Positions 11,187-24,748 are shown, counted from the first letter of the stretch. The stretch: 64,000 bases of DNA from Nageia nagi (GCA_050084985.1 JBITNC010000001.1:214520001-214584000); one strand, 5' to 3'. The notes: generated from the letters alone by a model not told the origin. Numbers and translations: made by a program.

Positions 11187-11296
11187 CTTTCTATTTTAAT
11201 CATTAACACTTGACAAATATTAATATTTTTATTTATTTATTATTTTAATAATAAAATAAAACAAAGGAAAACTAATATACACCCTTCCCCTTTTTT

Positions 11297-12494
11297 TTAT
11301 GTATAGAAGGGTCAGAGATGCATGATATTTATAGGTTCATGCTCTTCATTTCCTTCTAAATCTAATAAATGATAAGTTCCCTTACCAAATTTTTTCTTAA
11401 TGATGTACGGTCCTAACCAATTTGGAGCAAACTTGTCTCTAAGCTATTGTTCTAGTCGTGAAGTTTGTTGATTTTCTTTTAAGACCAAATCACCTATTTT
11501 GAATTCATGAATTAGAGCCCTTTTATCAAAAGCTCATTTTATCCTCCTCTGATAAACATGCATGTGCTCTAAAGCATTAATACATTTTTCATCTAAAAGC
11601 AATAACTAATCTAAATGAGTTTGTCTTGCTTCCTCGTCAGCATTTTGCTCACTTAGATTTACTCTAAGGGATGGTATCTCAAGTTCTATGGGTAAGATGG
11701 CTTCTGTTCCATATACTAAAGAGAATGGTGTTGCCCCAATGGGAGTGCATATACTGGTATGATAAGCCCATAAGGCTTTCAGTATTTGCATATGCCAATC
11801 TTTATGAGAATCATATACTATTTTTGCTAAGATGTTCTGAATAGTTTTATTAGTAGCCTCTACCTATCCATTACCTTATGGATAATACGAAGTGGAAAAA
11901 CTTTGTTTAATTTTATACTTGTCACATATATATTTTACATCCTTATTTTTAAAATTCTTTCCATTATCCATAATCAATTGGTTTGGTATACCAAATCTAC
12001 ATATAATATAATTTTCTATAAATTCAATTATTCATGCACCTGTGGTGGAAGTCATGGGAATAGCCTCTACCCATTTAGGAAAATATTTAGTTGTTGTAAT
12101 GATGAACTTGTGTCCACTAGCGGATGTAGGTGTAATTTGTCCTATTAAATCTAAGGCCCATTTATAGAATGGCCAAAGTGATTGTATAGGATGTAGCTCT
12201 TGAGATGGTTGTGAAAATAAATGAGCATATTATTGACATTTAAAGCACCTTTTAACATATTCACAACAATATTTTTCCATACGAGGCTAATAATACCCCA
12301 TCCGTATTAATCGCTTTACAATTGCAACACCATTAAAATGTCCTCCGCATACTCCATCTTGGGTAGAGGATAAAGCTTTTTTACTATCATTCCATTCAAG
12401 ACATCTAAGTAATATACCATTGAAATTTTGTCAATGTAAGATATCCCCTATCAAGCAATATTTAGTTGCTTTGATTTTAAATGCTCGTCATGCT
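11297..12494 (-). pseudogene. Integrase part of Tat-type pol (array copy 2)
   Basis: Same content and same right-hand break as 974-2171: D-D-E core (DLIGQITP, MDNGKN, VEATNKT), several stops, and fusion at 12494/12495 to the B leader. The longest open piece is 11606-11791. Confidence 0.8.
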
Positions 12495-12892
12495 AGAATT
12501 GCCATACCTAAAAAATGATATTTTTAAAGCCTGATTCATCCGTCTAAGGCCTGAAAAATAGGCTTTTTAAGAGCACTCCCAATTTTTAGGCTTTTTTTGC
12601 ATGTTGCGGCTTTAATAACTTTTGTTTTTCTTCTAGTTAAGGGTGGATATTTTAGATACTGATTAATTAGTGTAAGAGGGATGCGCATGCAAATTTTGGG
12701 TGCAATCTGACTCATTTTGGTTTTTTGTTTTTTTTGTGGCTATTTAAAGGGCATTGTATTCTCTTGGAGAGGTGGTGGATTCAGGAATAAGAAGAGTATT
12801 TTGGTCCGAATTTCTTCTGTATGTTCTGTGACTAGATTTCAATTTCTATTTTCCTTTTACAGCTGAATTCACATCAAGAAGAACCTAAAAAT

Positions 12893-13990
12893 ATGGATTT
12901 CATAAATAAGCAACCTAAAGATAATCCAAACTCATCAATTGAAAAGGAAAAATCAGATAAAATGAGAGCTCAATTAGCAAACATGGTTGAACAATTAAAA
13001 AAGCTAATACATTTAAATGAATTAAAGGAGAAGGAACAACTAGAAGATAGTCACCCCCTTTGTCCAAGATTAAGAAGTAAAATTTGGGAAGGGAAAGATA
13101 TAGATTTTGACAAATATAATGGTAGGAGTGATCTAAGAATGCATATTGTAATCTTTGAAGAAGCAACTTATAGACATCAACATGATTCTGATATGTTAGC
13201 TAGACTTTTTTCACTTAGCCTAGGGAAAGAAGCATCCAACTGGTACTATGGACTTGAAAATCAAAGCATCAAGAGTTATGAGCAACTAAAACATAAATTC
13301 ATAGATCAATATCAATATAACATAAAGAGAAAACCACTCATTATAGATCTTGCCAAAATGAAATAGGAAGAAAATCAGCCATTTAGCAAGTTTGTAGCCG
13401 AATGGAAGAAAATTGCAAAATTCATAAACTTGAATGAGAAAGAACTAAAACACATGTTGATAAACTCCATTAGAGATGAGATGGTGCTTGAATTCCTTAA
13501 CTATCTAGACCAACCCCTCTCTGAAATGATCGATTCGATGATTCAAAAAGAGCAACACATGATGAAAATTGGTTTGTGGAAGCTTAGAAAAGAAGAAAGG
13601 GAAACTTCAACAATCAACATAATCACACAAGAAAAACACAAACAAAAATCAAGCAAACCTTAGACTCCCCGAGTATACACTAAAATCACAGAAGATCATA
13701 ATGAGTTGTTGCAATTATTGGTGAAGAAGGGTCTAATTCAATTTCCACCTGTAAACCAACAAGCCACTAAAACTATAGGAGGATTTTGCCAATACCATAG
13801 AGTTCATGGCCATAAAACATGTGAATGTAAAAAATTCAGAGATATCATCCAAGATCTGGTAGATAGAAAGGCAATCTCATTTGAAAAACTTGACATAAAA
13901 GGGAAAGCTCTTGTGCATGTAGATAATAAAAACTTGGGAATCTACAAAAACCCCATGCCCAAACATAACACAGGAGTAATGTATGCATAG
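12893..13990 (+). pseudogene. gag: gag of element B (unit 2), two in-frame stops
   Basis: Same 365-codon frame as 2571-3668. It shares the TAG (13364-13366), which proves duplication of an already broken copy, and adds a second TAG at 13661-13663 (CAG to TAG). The zinc knuckle CQYHRVHGHKTCEC is kept. The leader with the CCTTTTACAG acceptor precedes it. Confidence 0.85.
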
Positions 13991-14666
13991 GAAAATACAA
14001 CAAAGAGCCCTACTATCACTAGGGCACCATGGTGTAAAAATCAACATGAAGCTAGCACTAGCGGGGGTGAGTTGCCCTTCAGAAAGATCATTTAGTGATC
14101 ACCCATGATCATACTGATACTAACAAAACTAACATTAGGGTAAACACACTAACCAACATTATGGTAAAGGAAACAAGGATCTATTTTTATGTAAAAAGAG
14201 GAGTGCCAGCGCTCTATAGATATCAGTGAAGACCACCTGCGATCCTCTTTTGTGATTTATTTTTGTTGGAATGAAGGTAACTGGATCCCCCTCAGTATGG
14301 AGTTCCTACTCCTGGGTCACTATTTTGCATATCTCTAGGGGCAAATATCAGTTCTTAAATCATTCTATAGGCCTCTTGGCATGGTGCTCAGTTTTATCTC
14401 ATATACAGTTATCAGTATTATCTTATGTATATCAGGCTTCTTGGTGCACAAAGGTTGACAAAATTTTAGAGTGTAGGTTCGTATGGATGAGCATAGTGCA
14501 ACCATGATACCAAAAATATGAAAAAATAGAGTGAAAAGAGAAAAATGAAAGGCTAGGGCATTCAACAAGAAAACCCTAGGGGCAATTCAAAAAACTAGTG
14601 TATAGATGGCTAAAATCTAAAAATAAGCAAAATCATAGCAAGGAAGAGATAGGAGATGTAATGTAC

Positions 14667-14738
14667 CTGATGACCAGTAGGAGAATCAGCCACCAAGGTA
14701 GCTTTGTGTCCATTTTAGCATGTGATCAGTAGGGCCAT
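14667..14738 (-). pseudogene. Exon 1 of antisense mobile-domain gene (B, unit 2)
   Basis: 72-nt exon, as in unit 1 and in C2, ending before a GT donor and carrying an internal stop. It is followed upstream by the GGGGCCCC/TATAAAA promoter at about 14878-14890. Confidence 0.6.
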
Positions 14739-15306
14739 AGCATGTAGCCACAATACAATAAGAATCACCTAGTGATAGCGATAAAATCACCAGCTAAACC
14801 TCTCTAAATCAGTCTCTCAAGCTCTAGGATACTCTCAGCTATGAAAATGATAGGGTGATCAAATGAGGAAGGGTGGGGCCCCTTTTATAGAAAAGTTAGG
14901 GCACATATTTCAAGACAAATTTTGATTTGAGCATTTGGCATATGTGGATGAGCAAATAGGTATCAATTTGGAATCCAGGGGTGATTCGTAGGGACCTGAT
15001 CTTCACATTTTTTAATGAATCTTCAAGGAAAGGACCGCCCGTGGTCTTCGAATAAGACCACTGGTGTTCCAAGTCTATGAAGAAAGGACTACCTACATTC
15101 CTTTATCTAGAAAATTAGCTTATCTAAGCATCATGGGTGCATCACAGGTGTTTGATGAACATTATATCTAGGAGAATATTGCCTTGAGTTTCATGTTTGC
15201 AGACCTAAATTATCAGCTTATCTAAGTATCATGGGTGCATCATAGGTGTTTGATGAATGTTATATCCAGGAGAATATTGCTTTGAGTTCCATGTTTGTAG
15301 ACCTAA

Positions 15307-16620
15307 ATTATCAGCTTATCATGTCTATGGGTGGAGTTCTAGCTCCCATTATCAGTTTAGCATGCCTATGAGTGGAGTTCCAGCTCCTGTTATCAGTTTA
15401 GCATGCCTATGAGTGGAGTCCTAGCTCCCATGATTAGCTTGTCATGTCTATGGGTGGAGTTCTAGCTCCCATTATCAGTTTAGCATGCCTATGAGTGGAT
15501 TCCAACTCCCCTTGTTAGCTTATCATGTGCCTATGAGTGGAGTCTAGCTCCCCTTATCAGCTTATCATGTGCCTATGAGTGGAGTTCTAGCTCCCATAGT
15601 TAGCTTATCATGTGCCTATGAGTGGAGTTCTAGCTCCCGTTATTAGTTTAGCATGCCTATGAGTGGAGTTCTAGCTCTTGTTATTAGTTTAGAATGCCTA
15701 TGAGTGGAGTCTAGCTCCCCTTGTCAGCTTATCATGTGCCTATGAGTGGAGTCCTAGCTCCCATAGTCAGCTTATCATGTGCCTATGAGTGGAGTTCCAG
15801 CTCCCATTATCAGTTTAGCATGCCTATGAGTGGAGTCCCAGCTCCCATAATCAGCTTATCATGCCTATGAGTGGAGTTTTAGCTCCTAATATCTGCCTAT
15901 CATGCTTATGAGTGGAGTTCTAGCTCCCATTATTAGTTTATCATGCCTCTTGGTGGAGTGTCAGCTTCATCAATTTATCACTTGTTTTGCAGAGTTTGGT
16001 TCTTATGCAATTGCAGTACACCTCTTGGTGTGAAGGCTCAATTGTGTGGAACTTAGCTCTCACATATCAGCTTATCACTTATTTTGTAGAGTTTGGTTCT
16101 TATGCAACTATAGTACACCTCTTGGTGCGAGGCTCAGTTGTGTTGAACTTAGCTCTCCCCTATTAGCTTATCACTTGTTTTATGGAGTTTGATTCTTATG
16201 CAACTACAGTACACCTCTCGGTGTGAAGGCTCAGTTGTCTGGAACTTAGCTCTCACATATCAGCTTATCATTGTTTTGCGAAGTTCAGTTCTTATGCAAC
16301 TACAGTACACCTCTCAGTGCGAAGGCTCAGTTGTGTGGAACTTAGCTCTCCCCTATGTGTGGTTATGGTTATCATGTGTTATCATGTCTTGTCTTGTGAG
16401 TTGATCATGTGTGTTATCATGTTTTGTCTTGTGAGTTGATTATGTGTGTTATCATGTCTTATCTTGTGAGTTGGTCATGTGTGTTGTTAGGTGTTGTCAT
16501 GTTTTGTCTTGTGATGTGGTCTTATCAAGTTGTCATTCGGTCGACATGTGTGGTCAAGTCATTTGTCCTATCATTGTCATGTGTGTTGTCAAGTTTGTTA
16601 TCATGGGTCATCAACATTGT
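15307..16620. repeat. Minisatellites of B (unit 2)
   Basis: The 41-bp array (to about 15962), the 96-bp repeats (to about 16362) and the TCATGT repeats follow the same order as in unit 1, with a similar copy number. Confidence 0.85.
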
Positions 16621-16891
16621 AGCAAGATTATCAGATTATTAGATATATCAGGCTATCATCTTCTACAGCAAAATGCAAGGGGCAAGCATGCCTAAGGTAA
16701 TATCAAAAGGGAATTTTCTCAACCTATATCTAGTACTAATAAGCTTTATCATGATGTTGTTTAAGTTTAGAATGGTTAATGTTTATCATTGCTTATCAAA
16801 ATTGTTTGCTATGATATTATGTTTTTACTTTGAATGCAAAATCTCAAGTCACCTCATGTTTCTTTTGATTTCACATCCAAAGTGGGGCATC

Positions 16892-17878
16892 TGTTAACAC
16901 ATAAAAATGAATTTATGTTTTTAAATCAATAAATTAATGAAATATTCTTGGCCTAACTATATGTCTTGAATGGATTAAAGTGATAATATCAATGTTTGGC
17001 TTGAATATGAATATTGCATGGGTTATCTTGAATATTGCATGGGTTATCTTGAATATTGCATGGATTATCTTGAGTATTGCATGAATTATCTTGTTTATTG
17101 ATGTGTTTATCTTAAATCTTGTGAATTAACCTTATTTATGTGGATGTATGCCAACCTATGGGTGGTATTATCTATTATCTATATAAATAAGGGATCTAAT
17201 AGTAAGTCCACAATAATAAGGATACACATGATCCCACGTATGGTCTTATAAGTGGCTACCCCTTAAGGTATCTCTAGGTACTGCCTACAAGGCTATGGTT
17301 TGTGTGCTTCCTTTTGTGAGCTATCCTGACATCTACAATCTATTCTGATATCACTTTGCTATCTGAGACATCTGTATTAAAGCTCTAGACTTGATTAAGA
17401 GATCAAAAATCATCAAAAGAAGGCCACTAGTGCTCCCTTATGAACTAAGAACACATCGGTACTCTATTATCTCTAAAATGGACCACCCATGGTCCTCTTT
17501 TTGCATCTTCATAGGTCACTACATTTTTGAGAGGCAGTTCATCATCAGTACATCACCAACATCTTCATCTTTCATTGTTAGGTATGTTCTATGAGGTAAG
17601 TATACAAACCATAGTCTTGTTTGATATAATTACAATTACATTTCTAAATTGGTTATTTTGTTTATTGTTATCCAGAATAAATCGCTATCCGTAGCTTAAA
17701 TACAGATAATATTGAGTTTGTAGATATTTGCCTATTTACTTATTTAAATTTCTGAATCGATTATCTTGTTCATTACTATTGAGAATAAATTGCTATCTTT
17801 AGTTCAAATATAGATAATATTGAGTTTGTAGATATTTTCTTATTTATTTATTTACACACTCAATTTTATTTGTAAACA
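16892..17878 (+). mobile_element. 3' LTR of element B (unit 2, 987 bp)
   Basis: TGTTAACA...TGTAAACA, preceded by the polypurine tract CCAAAGTGGGGCATC at 16877-16891. It has the same length as the unit 1 LTR and keeps the GTAAGTA donor at 17596-17602. Confidence 0.85.
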
Positions 17879-18388
17879 GTAGGATAGGTATAGACATGAG
17901 AGAGATGAGGCTTATTCTTCTCTACAGGGAGTTCTAGCCCATCAGTTTGACACATCATTAGCTTCTAGGGGTGAGCCTTTAGTTATCTATCATGGTATTT
18001 ATTAGCAGTAAGATTTTTATAGTAGTATAGTATAGTCATGACTGATAAGTGTTCCAGCTTTTACTTTAGGGGCTTAGTATCCTATACCTCCAGATAGTTA
18101 TATACCTATAGACATCTTAGCCTATCAGGTAGGTAGTAGTGTATGGGGCATAATTGGATCACCTAGCAAGACCCAAAGGTCTCAAGGTCTTTCTAACAAG
18201 AGTGGTACACCTTGGGCATCTCCTTTAGGGGTTGTTGGTTCAGTCAAGTTATGAGAGGCTCAGCATTCGGGTAGTCCTACAGGATCTGTAGGTACTACTC
18301 CTCCCGGTTAGAGCATCAGAGATACTGATAGATGGTAGAGATGACCTAGCAGTCCTAGCAGACCAAGTAATGGTTGGGGTAGTTCATG
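17879..18388 (+). pseudogene. Gene remnant X (unit 2)
   Basis: Copy of 7557-8066 with the same Ser/Gly/Pro-rich tail and stops. Family not recognised. Confidence 0.35.
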
Positions 18389-18938
18389 AGGATATTCTTT
18401 TTGTGATGTTATCTTTCTATATGCTTATTATACCCATGTAGTTTTATTTGATGATTTATGATGTTATGATGACCATTTACTGGACTGTTATGATGTATAG
18501 ATGGACCTTTGATATTCATTGTATTTGTATGATTCTTTATGATATATGATGTTATGATGACTTTCATTTTATGTATGGATGGGTATGATGTGATGTTAAG
18601 TAGCTCATAATTATCTTTTAATTACTTGATGATGAATGGATGTTAATGATATATGTAATTTCAAAATGTATGATGTATGATTTTGACTATGGAATGTATG
18701 ATGTATAATTTTGAGGCTATCTTTTTATAATTTTCTAAATGATGATAAAATATATATCAATAAATTAATTTGATGATGTTATAGATCCTCAAAAGTAATT
18801 TAATAATAAGTACAAATAAACAATGAATCTAACTTATAATTTTAATAAGATAAGTTATTTAAGGACATAATTTTATTATATTTTTGTGGAATCAGATGCA
18901 TCATTTTTCGCACTTGGCAATTTTACAATAGACATAAT

Positions 18939-19276
18939 GACATGACAAACTAATGGATACATATGAACATTAACTTTATCTTGGTCAGGGGAACAATAAA
19001 TAATCATTCTTATCCTTTCCAAAGAAAAGCAATTTTAATAATGTTCAAAGGTAATGGATAATAGTAAAATGGATTGACATGACACACTAGTGACCTAATG
19101 GATGCATATGAACATTAACTTTATCTTGGTCAGGGGAACAATAAATAATCATTCTTATCCTTTCCAAAGAAAAGCAATTTTAATAATGTTCAAAGGTAAT
19201 AGGTAATAGTGAAAATGGCTTGACATGACACACTAGTGACTTATGGATGCATATGAACATTAACTTTATCTTGGTT
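18939..19276. repeat. 145-bp tandem repeat, about 2.3 copies
   Basis: Copies start at 18939, 19076 and 19222 (the last is truncated). It corresponds to 8617-9040 with a lower copy number. Confidence 0.8.
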
Positions 19277-20329
19277 AGGTGATTTTAGCTTAACGACCAA
19301 GTTATTATAACATCTACCTTATCTTTCTTTATTTCCATATCTAATAACCTAAGATGATATCAAACAATATTGTTATATGTTGATAAGAGAACCTAAAAAC
19401 TCCAGTGTGTGCAGTGAGATTCATTTCCCTTCTTAGATCATTTGAGATGAAATATCCTAGAGACATTAATAACCTAGTCTATCCATATGAAATGTATAGA
19501 GGTCCATAGGAAAGAAGGTCACTAACCAAAATGGACATATCGCCACTCGTAAGGTATGCCCCATTACCAAATAGGCATCCATAGCCCCGATGAGGATTAA
19601 CCCCTTGATCTCGCTATAACCCAAGAATCTTTGTAGCAATTTTTTTTTTGTCATCTCTTTTCTCTTTCTTCTTCTTTTTTTTTTACTATCAAATGATTCT
19701 TGGGTTTAAGATGAAGTGAATAATAGGATAGACACATAACTTTCACTCTTAATGCCTCTTAGAATGATTTCATTCAAATTCTCTTCAAATTTTTTAATGT
19801 TATAAGTGTTTGGAGTTTACGGATTTTCCCTCAAACACAAACTTTATGTTTTTCTATCATCTATGGTATATCATTTCTTTATGAAAGAAAAGACAAAGTG
19901 AATGTGGTGATAACAAGGAGATTATTCTAAAATGACCTTTTCACACATTACACATTTACTGGACAACCACTTTTACAATGACATGCAACATATACTTACA
20001 TCATACAAGGGCAGGGTACCCTATTGCCAAGTGACCTCTAGATGTTTCCATCTAGGTAGATTTTATAATTTTTATGTATTTTATATTTTCCAAATTTTTA
20101 GGGTTTTATAATTTTTCTATTTTTTTTTTATTTTTTTTTAGGATTTTATAATTTTTCTTGGGAATCTATTCAAGATGCATTCAAATTGAGTTTGAACTGC
20201 CTTAGGATTAAATGAGCAATGTGTTGAACTAAACAAAAATCTAAAATCTAATATCACTTGATTATGATAAATTTTGGGAACACAATAATCTAAGTTTTTA
20301 GAAGTCATGATTTGGGTGATTGAGATGAT

Positions 20330-21349
20330 TCATTCTTGATATCTTAAAGTCAGGTTGTGAGTACAATTAATTATGATTTTAGGCTTTTCTGTGCACCATA
20401 GGAGATAGAAATATATCATTAGATCATATTCTAATTTAGGAGAACACCATAATTAAAATGTGTTGATACAAATGATAGCTTGATATCCATTAACTTTGAC
20501 ATCCCAACCGTAAGATTCATGTGTATCATAGAATGTCAAGGCTAATTTTTGCTAAATTTCAATAGGTATGGAAAAGATGTTTGAATATAAAGAAGTAGGA
20601 ATGTTACGAATAACTTTCATAATAAGATCTTTGTCATACCTACTTTCAAACCCAGGAAGATAATTGCCATTATTCTATACTCTATGTCCTTTTGATAATT
20701 TTTTGATAATCTCATTTCTAACTCTTATTTGATTTATTGTTGTAAGTTCAGCAATATGACAAGCTTACTTTTTCTCTAATCTTTGTTGCCAAATTGTATG
20801 TCGCATTTGCATGCGAGAAAATCTATGAATTTGCCTATAATGTTGTTGTGATGTTCTAGGAGGAAAAGCCACAAAAGCATTTGAGAAGTCATAACTCACC
20901 CTTTTATGAGGTAAATAAGGTAAAAGTTCATCCATCCATTCCAGGTTTTTAGTTAATTGTTCAATGCAGTTCATCCTAGCTAAAAGGAGTGAAGGCTTCA
21001 TTAATTGACACCTTATGTTGATCCTCAGCATTCCATAAGGCCATTGTAGACAAAAGGCCATTATTTCTTGTGATATTCATTCCATATGTGTGAAATAAAT
21101 TTGTGGGCCTAAATTAATACAGGCTTCATATCCAAAGAAAGTGACTTCCCAACCAGTATTCCTACCACAAAACATATTATATGTTCTTTCATATTGCTCA
21201 TCAATAGTCAACCATAAATAATTCAAGAGATCCATATCAAATTTATGTTTCAAATATGTTAATGTGAAGTCACCTAAATATCTGGGTGGTGGAAATCGTA
21301 CTTGTGGTTGCACAAAGCTACCTTCAATAGATTCCTTTACCAGATTCAT
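20330..21349 (-). pseudogene. Accessory ORF after integrase, element A (native copy)
   Basis: 339-codon frame in the pol direction, ATG at 21349, end at 20330. The first 90 codons are open, then there is one TGA at 21077-21079, then 98 more open codons, with more stops after 20765. Integrase lies just upstream (stop at 21461), so it occupies the position of the extra ORF found between integrase and 3' LTR in some plant gypsy elements. A diverged plus-strand homologue in A3 (37670-38475 continuing at 45474) keeps the string DRY...PSTL...IQQ and, later, the KPKIVID segment. It has no domain I recognise. Confidence 0.6.
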
Positions 21350-21460
21350 CTTTCTATTTTAATCATTAACACTTGACAAATATTAATATTTTTATTTATT
21401 TATTATTTTAATAATAAAATAAAACAAAGGAAAACTAATATACACTTTTCCCCTTTTTTT

Positions 21461-22770
21461 TTATGTATAGAAGGGTCAGAGATGCATGATATTTATAGGT
21501 TCATGCTCTTCATTTCCTTCTAAATCTAATAAATGATAAGTTCCCTTACCAAATTTTTTCTTAATGATGTACGGTCCTAACCAATTTGGAGCAAACTTGT
21601 CTCTAAGCTATTGTTCTAGTCGTGAAGTTTGTTGATTTTCTTTTAAGACCAAATCACGTATTTTGAATTCATGAATTAGATCCCTTTTATCAAAAGCTCA
21701 TTTTATCCTCCTCTGATAAACATGCATGTGCTCTAAAGCATTAATACATTTTTCATCTAAAAGCAATAACTAATCTAAATGAGTTTGTCTTGCTTCCTCG
21801 TCAGCATTTTGCTCACTTAGATTTACTCTAAGGGATGGTATCTCAAGTTCTATGGGTAAGATGGCTTCTGTTCCATATACTAAAGAGAATGGTGTTGCCC
21901 CAATGGGAGTGCATATACTGGTATGATAAGCCCATAAGGCTTTCAGTATTTGCATATGCCAATCTTTATGAGAATCATATACTATTTTTGCTAAGATGTT
22001 CTGAATAGTTTTATTAGTAGCCTCTACCTGTCCATTACCTTATGGATAATACAAAGTGGAAAAACTTTGTTTAATTTTATACTTGTCACATATATATTTT
22101 ACATCCTTATTTTTAAAATTCTTTCCATTATCCATAATCAATTGGTTCGGTATACCAAATCTACATATAATATAATTTTCTATAAATTCAATTATTCATG
22201 CACCTGTGGTGGAAGTCATGGGAATAGCCTCTACCCATTTAGGAAAATATTCAGTTGCTGTAATGATGAACTTGTGTCCACTAGCGGATGTAGGTGTAAT
22301 TTGTCCTATTAAATCTAAGGCCCATTTATAGAATGGCCAAAGTGATTGTATAGGATGTAGCTCTTGAGATGGTTGTGAAAATAAATGAGCATATTATTGA
22401 CATTTAAAGCACCTTTTAACATATTCACAACAATATTTTTCCATACGAGGCTAATAATACCCCATCCGTATTAATCGCTTTACAATTGCAACACCATTAA
22501 AATGTCCTCCGCATACTCCATCCTGGGTAGAGGATATAGCTTTTTTACTATCATTCCATTCAAGACATCTATGTAATATACCATTGAAATTTTGTCAATG
22601 TAAGATATCCTCTATCAAGCAATATTTAGTTGCTCTGATTTTAAATGCTCGTCATGCTGATTTATTAAGGTTTACAAGAAGGGTTCCAAATTTTAAAAAG
22701 TCTATCAATTCCTGGTACCAATTATCTTTATCCGTTACGTCAATATTTAATACACTTTATTCTTCATCTT
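21461..22770 (-). pseudogene. Integrase domain of element A pol
   Basis: Native integrase. The N-terminal zinc-binding region lies at about 22500-22700, with the core acidic triad in DLIGQITPTSASGHKF, IMDNGKNFKNKDV and GQVEATNKTIQNIL. ALWAYHTSICTPIGATPFSLVYG is at about 21900 and PINIMHL-PFYT at the end. It continues without a break from the archaeal RNase H (22772-23503), unlike the two array copies. Several TAG, TAA and TGA codons interrupt it, so it is inactive. Confidence 0.85.
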
Positions 22771-22771
22771 C

Positions 22772-23503
22772 CTATTGTAATGATGATTGAGATAATTGAA
22801 TTATTTCAACTTGAATTGAATATTTTTTAGGATCTTCTGGGATAAGAGATCCAATAGAAGCCATAGCATCTACAAATCTATTAGATGATCTCAGTGTCAC
22901 TTCTATACTAAATTGATCAAAAGATTTTAATAATTCCTCAACCAACACTTTATACTTTTGAAGTAGAAGTTCTCTACATTGATAGATTCCTTTCACTTGA
23001 TTTACGATGAGTAAAGAATCTCTAATAATCTTAATTCTTTTGAGTCTTAATTTAATAGCAGTTTTCAATACTAATATCAAAGCTTCATATTCTGCATTAT
23101 TGTTAGTACAAGGAAATTTAAGTTTAAATGAATACAATATAGGGATTCCTTGCGGTGTTATAAATACAACACCTACTCCACCACCTTGTTCACATCGAGA
23201 ACCATCAAAGTGTATTGTCATATCCCACTCATCTTCGAGTTCTACAGGTATTTCAATTTCATCTAGTTGAAATATCCTATCATCAGGTAATTCAATGATA
23301 AGTGGTTTATTATCTTGTAACAGAGCATCAGTGAGATAGTCAGTAATTACTTGTCCTTGTATTGATTTTTGTCCAATAAAATACAAATCAAATTTAGTTA
23401 GGTGCATTATCCACTTTGCAGTTCTTGAATTTTGATAGGTTTTATTCATCATATATTTCAATGGATCCACTTTAGAGATGACATACATTGTATGATTAAG
23501 CAT
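22772..23503 (-). pseudogene. RNase H linker and archaeal-type RNase H of element A pol
   Basis: A 243-codon open stretch. The first part (KWIMHLTKFDLYFIG) is the end of the ordinary RNase H and its linker. From about residue 95 comes a second RNase H with the acidic set D in HFDGSRCEQGGGVG, E in NNNAEYEALI, D in IIRDSLLIVNQ and D in RFVDAMASIG. Two RNase H modules in series are known from plant Tat-lineage gypsy elements, which is the best lineage evidence in the window. Confidence 0.85.
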
Positions 23504-24748
23504 GTAATGTCAGAGTTTTTTAGTAGCAAAAATGATAGCAAGACATAATTTTTCCATATATATATATTTAATCTCATAGCTCATAAGTGTTCTACTAAGG
23601 TAATATATAGCTTGCTCTTTATTATGTTCATTCTTCTAAGTAAGCATTGTTCCTAAGGTAGTTTTATTAGCAGAAACATATAATAGAAAGGGTATATCTT
23701 TTCCTAGTGGACTTAATACAGGAGGAGATAATAAATATCTTTTAATTTCCTTGAAAGCATCTTGTTGCTCTTTACCCCAATGATATTTTGTCCCCTTTTT
23801 TAATAATTTTGTAAATGGTTTGCATTTATCTGAAAGTTGAGCTATAAACCTTCTAATGGCTTGTAACTTACCCTATAAACTCTGTAATTGTTTAAGATTC
23901 GCAAGAGGTGGCATGTCTACAACCACCTTCACTTTATTAGGATCTATTTCAATTCCTCATCGAGACATAATAAATCCTAATAGTTTTCCCAAAGTTACAC
24001 CAAAAACACACTTTTTTGGATTTAATCTTACTTTATGTTCTAATAATCTTTCCAAGACTTTAATTAGGTCTTTTCCATGATCTATTCAATGTTTATATCT
24101 AACCAACAAATCATCAACATAATCTTCTACTATGTCGTGCATATAATCATGGAATATATAAGTCATAGCCCTTTGATAAGTTGTCCCAGCATTCTTTAAT
24201 CCAAAAGGCATAACCTTATAATAAAAGGTACCCCAAGGCATTATAAAAGCCATCTTATGTTGATCTTTAGGAGCTATTTTTATTTGATTATAACTGAAAA
24301 AGCCATCCATTAATGATAGCATATCATGTCCTGCTGTCGAATCTACCAAGCTATCAATGCTAGGTAGAGGGAAATCATCTTTAGGGCAAGCTTTATTAAG
24401 ATCACAGAAATCTGTGCATATTCATATTTTTCCACTTGGTTTTTTCATAGGTACCATATTAGATATTCAATCTGAATAATCTATAGGTTATATAAATTTG
24501 GCTTCTAATAATTTTTGAAGTTCTTCTTTTACCATTAATGCTATAGTAGGATGCATTTTACATAATTTCTATTTAACTAGTTTAGCATCAGACTTTAAGG
24601 CTAAATTATGCACTACTAGTTTAGGGTCTATTCCAAGCATGTCTACATATGACCATGTAAATACCTTTTCTCATTCTTTTAATAAGGTTATAATCTCTTC
24701 TTGTTCAATCTCCATGATATTTTCTCCTAATTGAATTATTTTAGGATT
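23504..24748 (-). pseudogene. Reverse transcriptase and first RNase H of element A pol
   Basis: RT blocks in order on the minus strand: SNMVPMKKPSGKI, DFCDLNKACPKDDFPLP, HDMLSLMDGFFSYNQI, AFIMPWGTFYYKVMPFGLKNAG, the catalytic YVDD at 24110-24121, then SPPVLSPLGKDIPFLLY leading into RNase H with IYYLSRTL. About ten in-frame stops break it; the open part is 24086-24349. The enzyme copies element RNA to DNA. Confidence 0.85.

Larger units (their letters stand above)
2172..12494. repeat. Tandem unit 1 (10,323 bp)
   Basis: First full unit of the array. Order: B-element leader and gag (+), antisense mobile-domain gene remnant (-), minisatellites, B 3' LTR, gene remnant X (+), 145-bp repeats, A accessory ORF (-), A integrase (-). 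It aligns end to end with 12495-22658. Both copies share the same TAG in gag, so the unit was copied after the element had already died. Confidence 0.9.
12495..22658. repeat. Tandem unit 2 (10,164 bp)
   Basis: Second full unit, co-linear with 2172-12494. Differences are scattered, mostly C/T or G/A, plus the repeat-copy difference near 19000. At 22658 the shared sequence ends and the uninterrupted A element continues, so this is the native right edge of the duplication. Confidence 0.9.

Noticed and set aside
20330-21349. env-like gene after integrase
   Set aside because: No signal peptide, furin-like site or terminal transmembrane helix is visible; kept only as an accessory ORF of unknown role.
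22772-24349. Active autonomous pol in element A
   Set aside because: Open pieces exist but about ten stops, an altered protease site and a missing 3' LTR show that it is dead.
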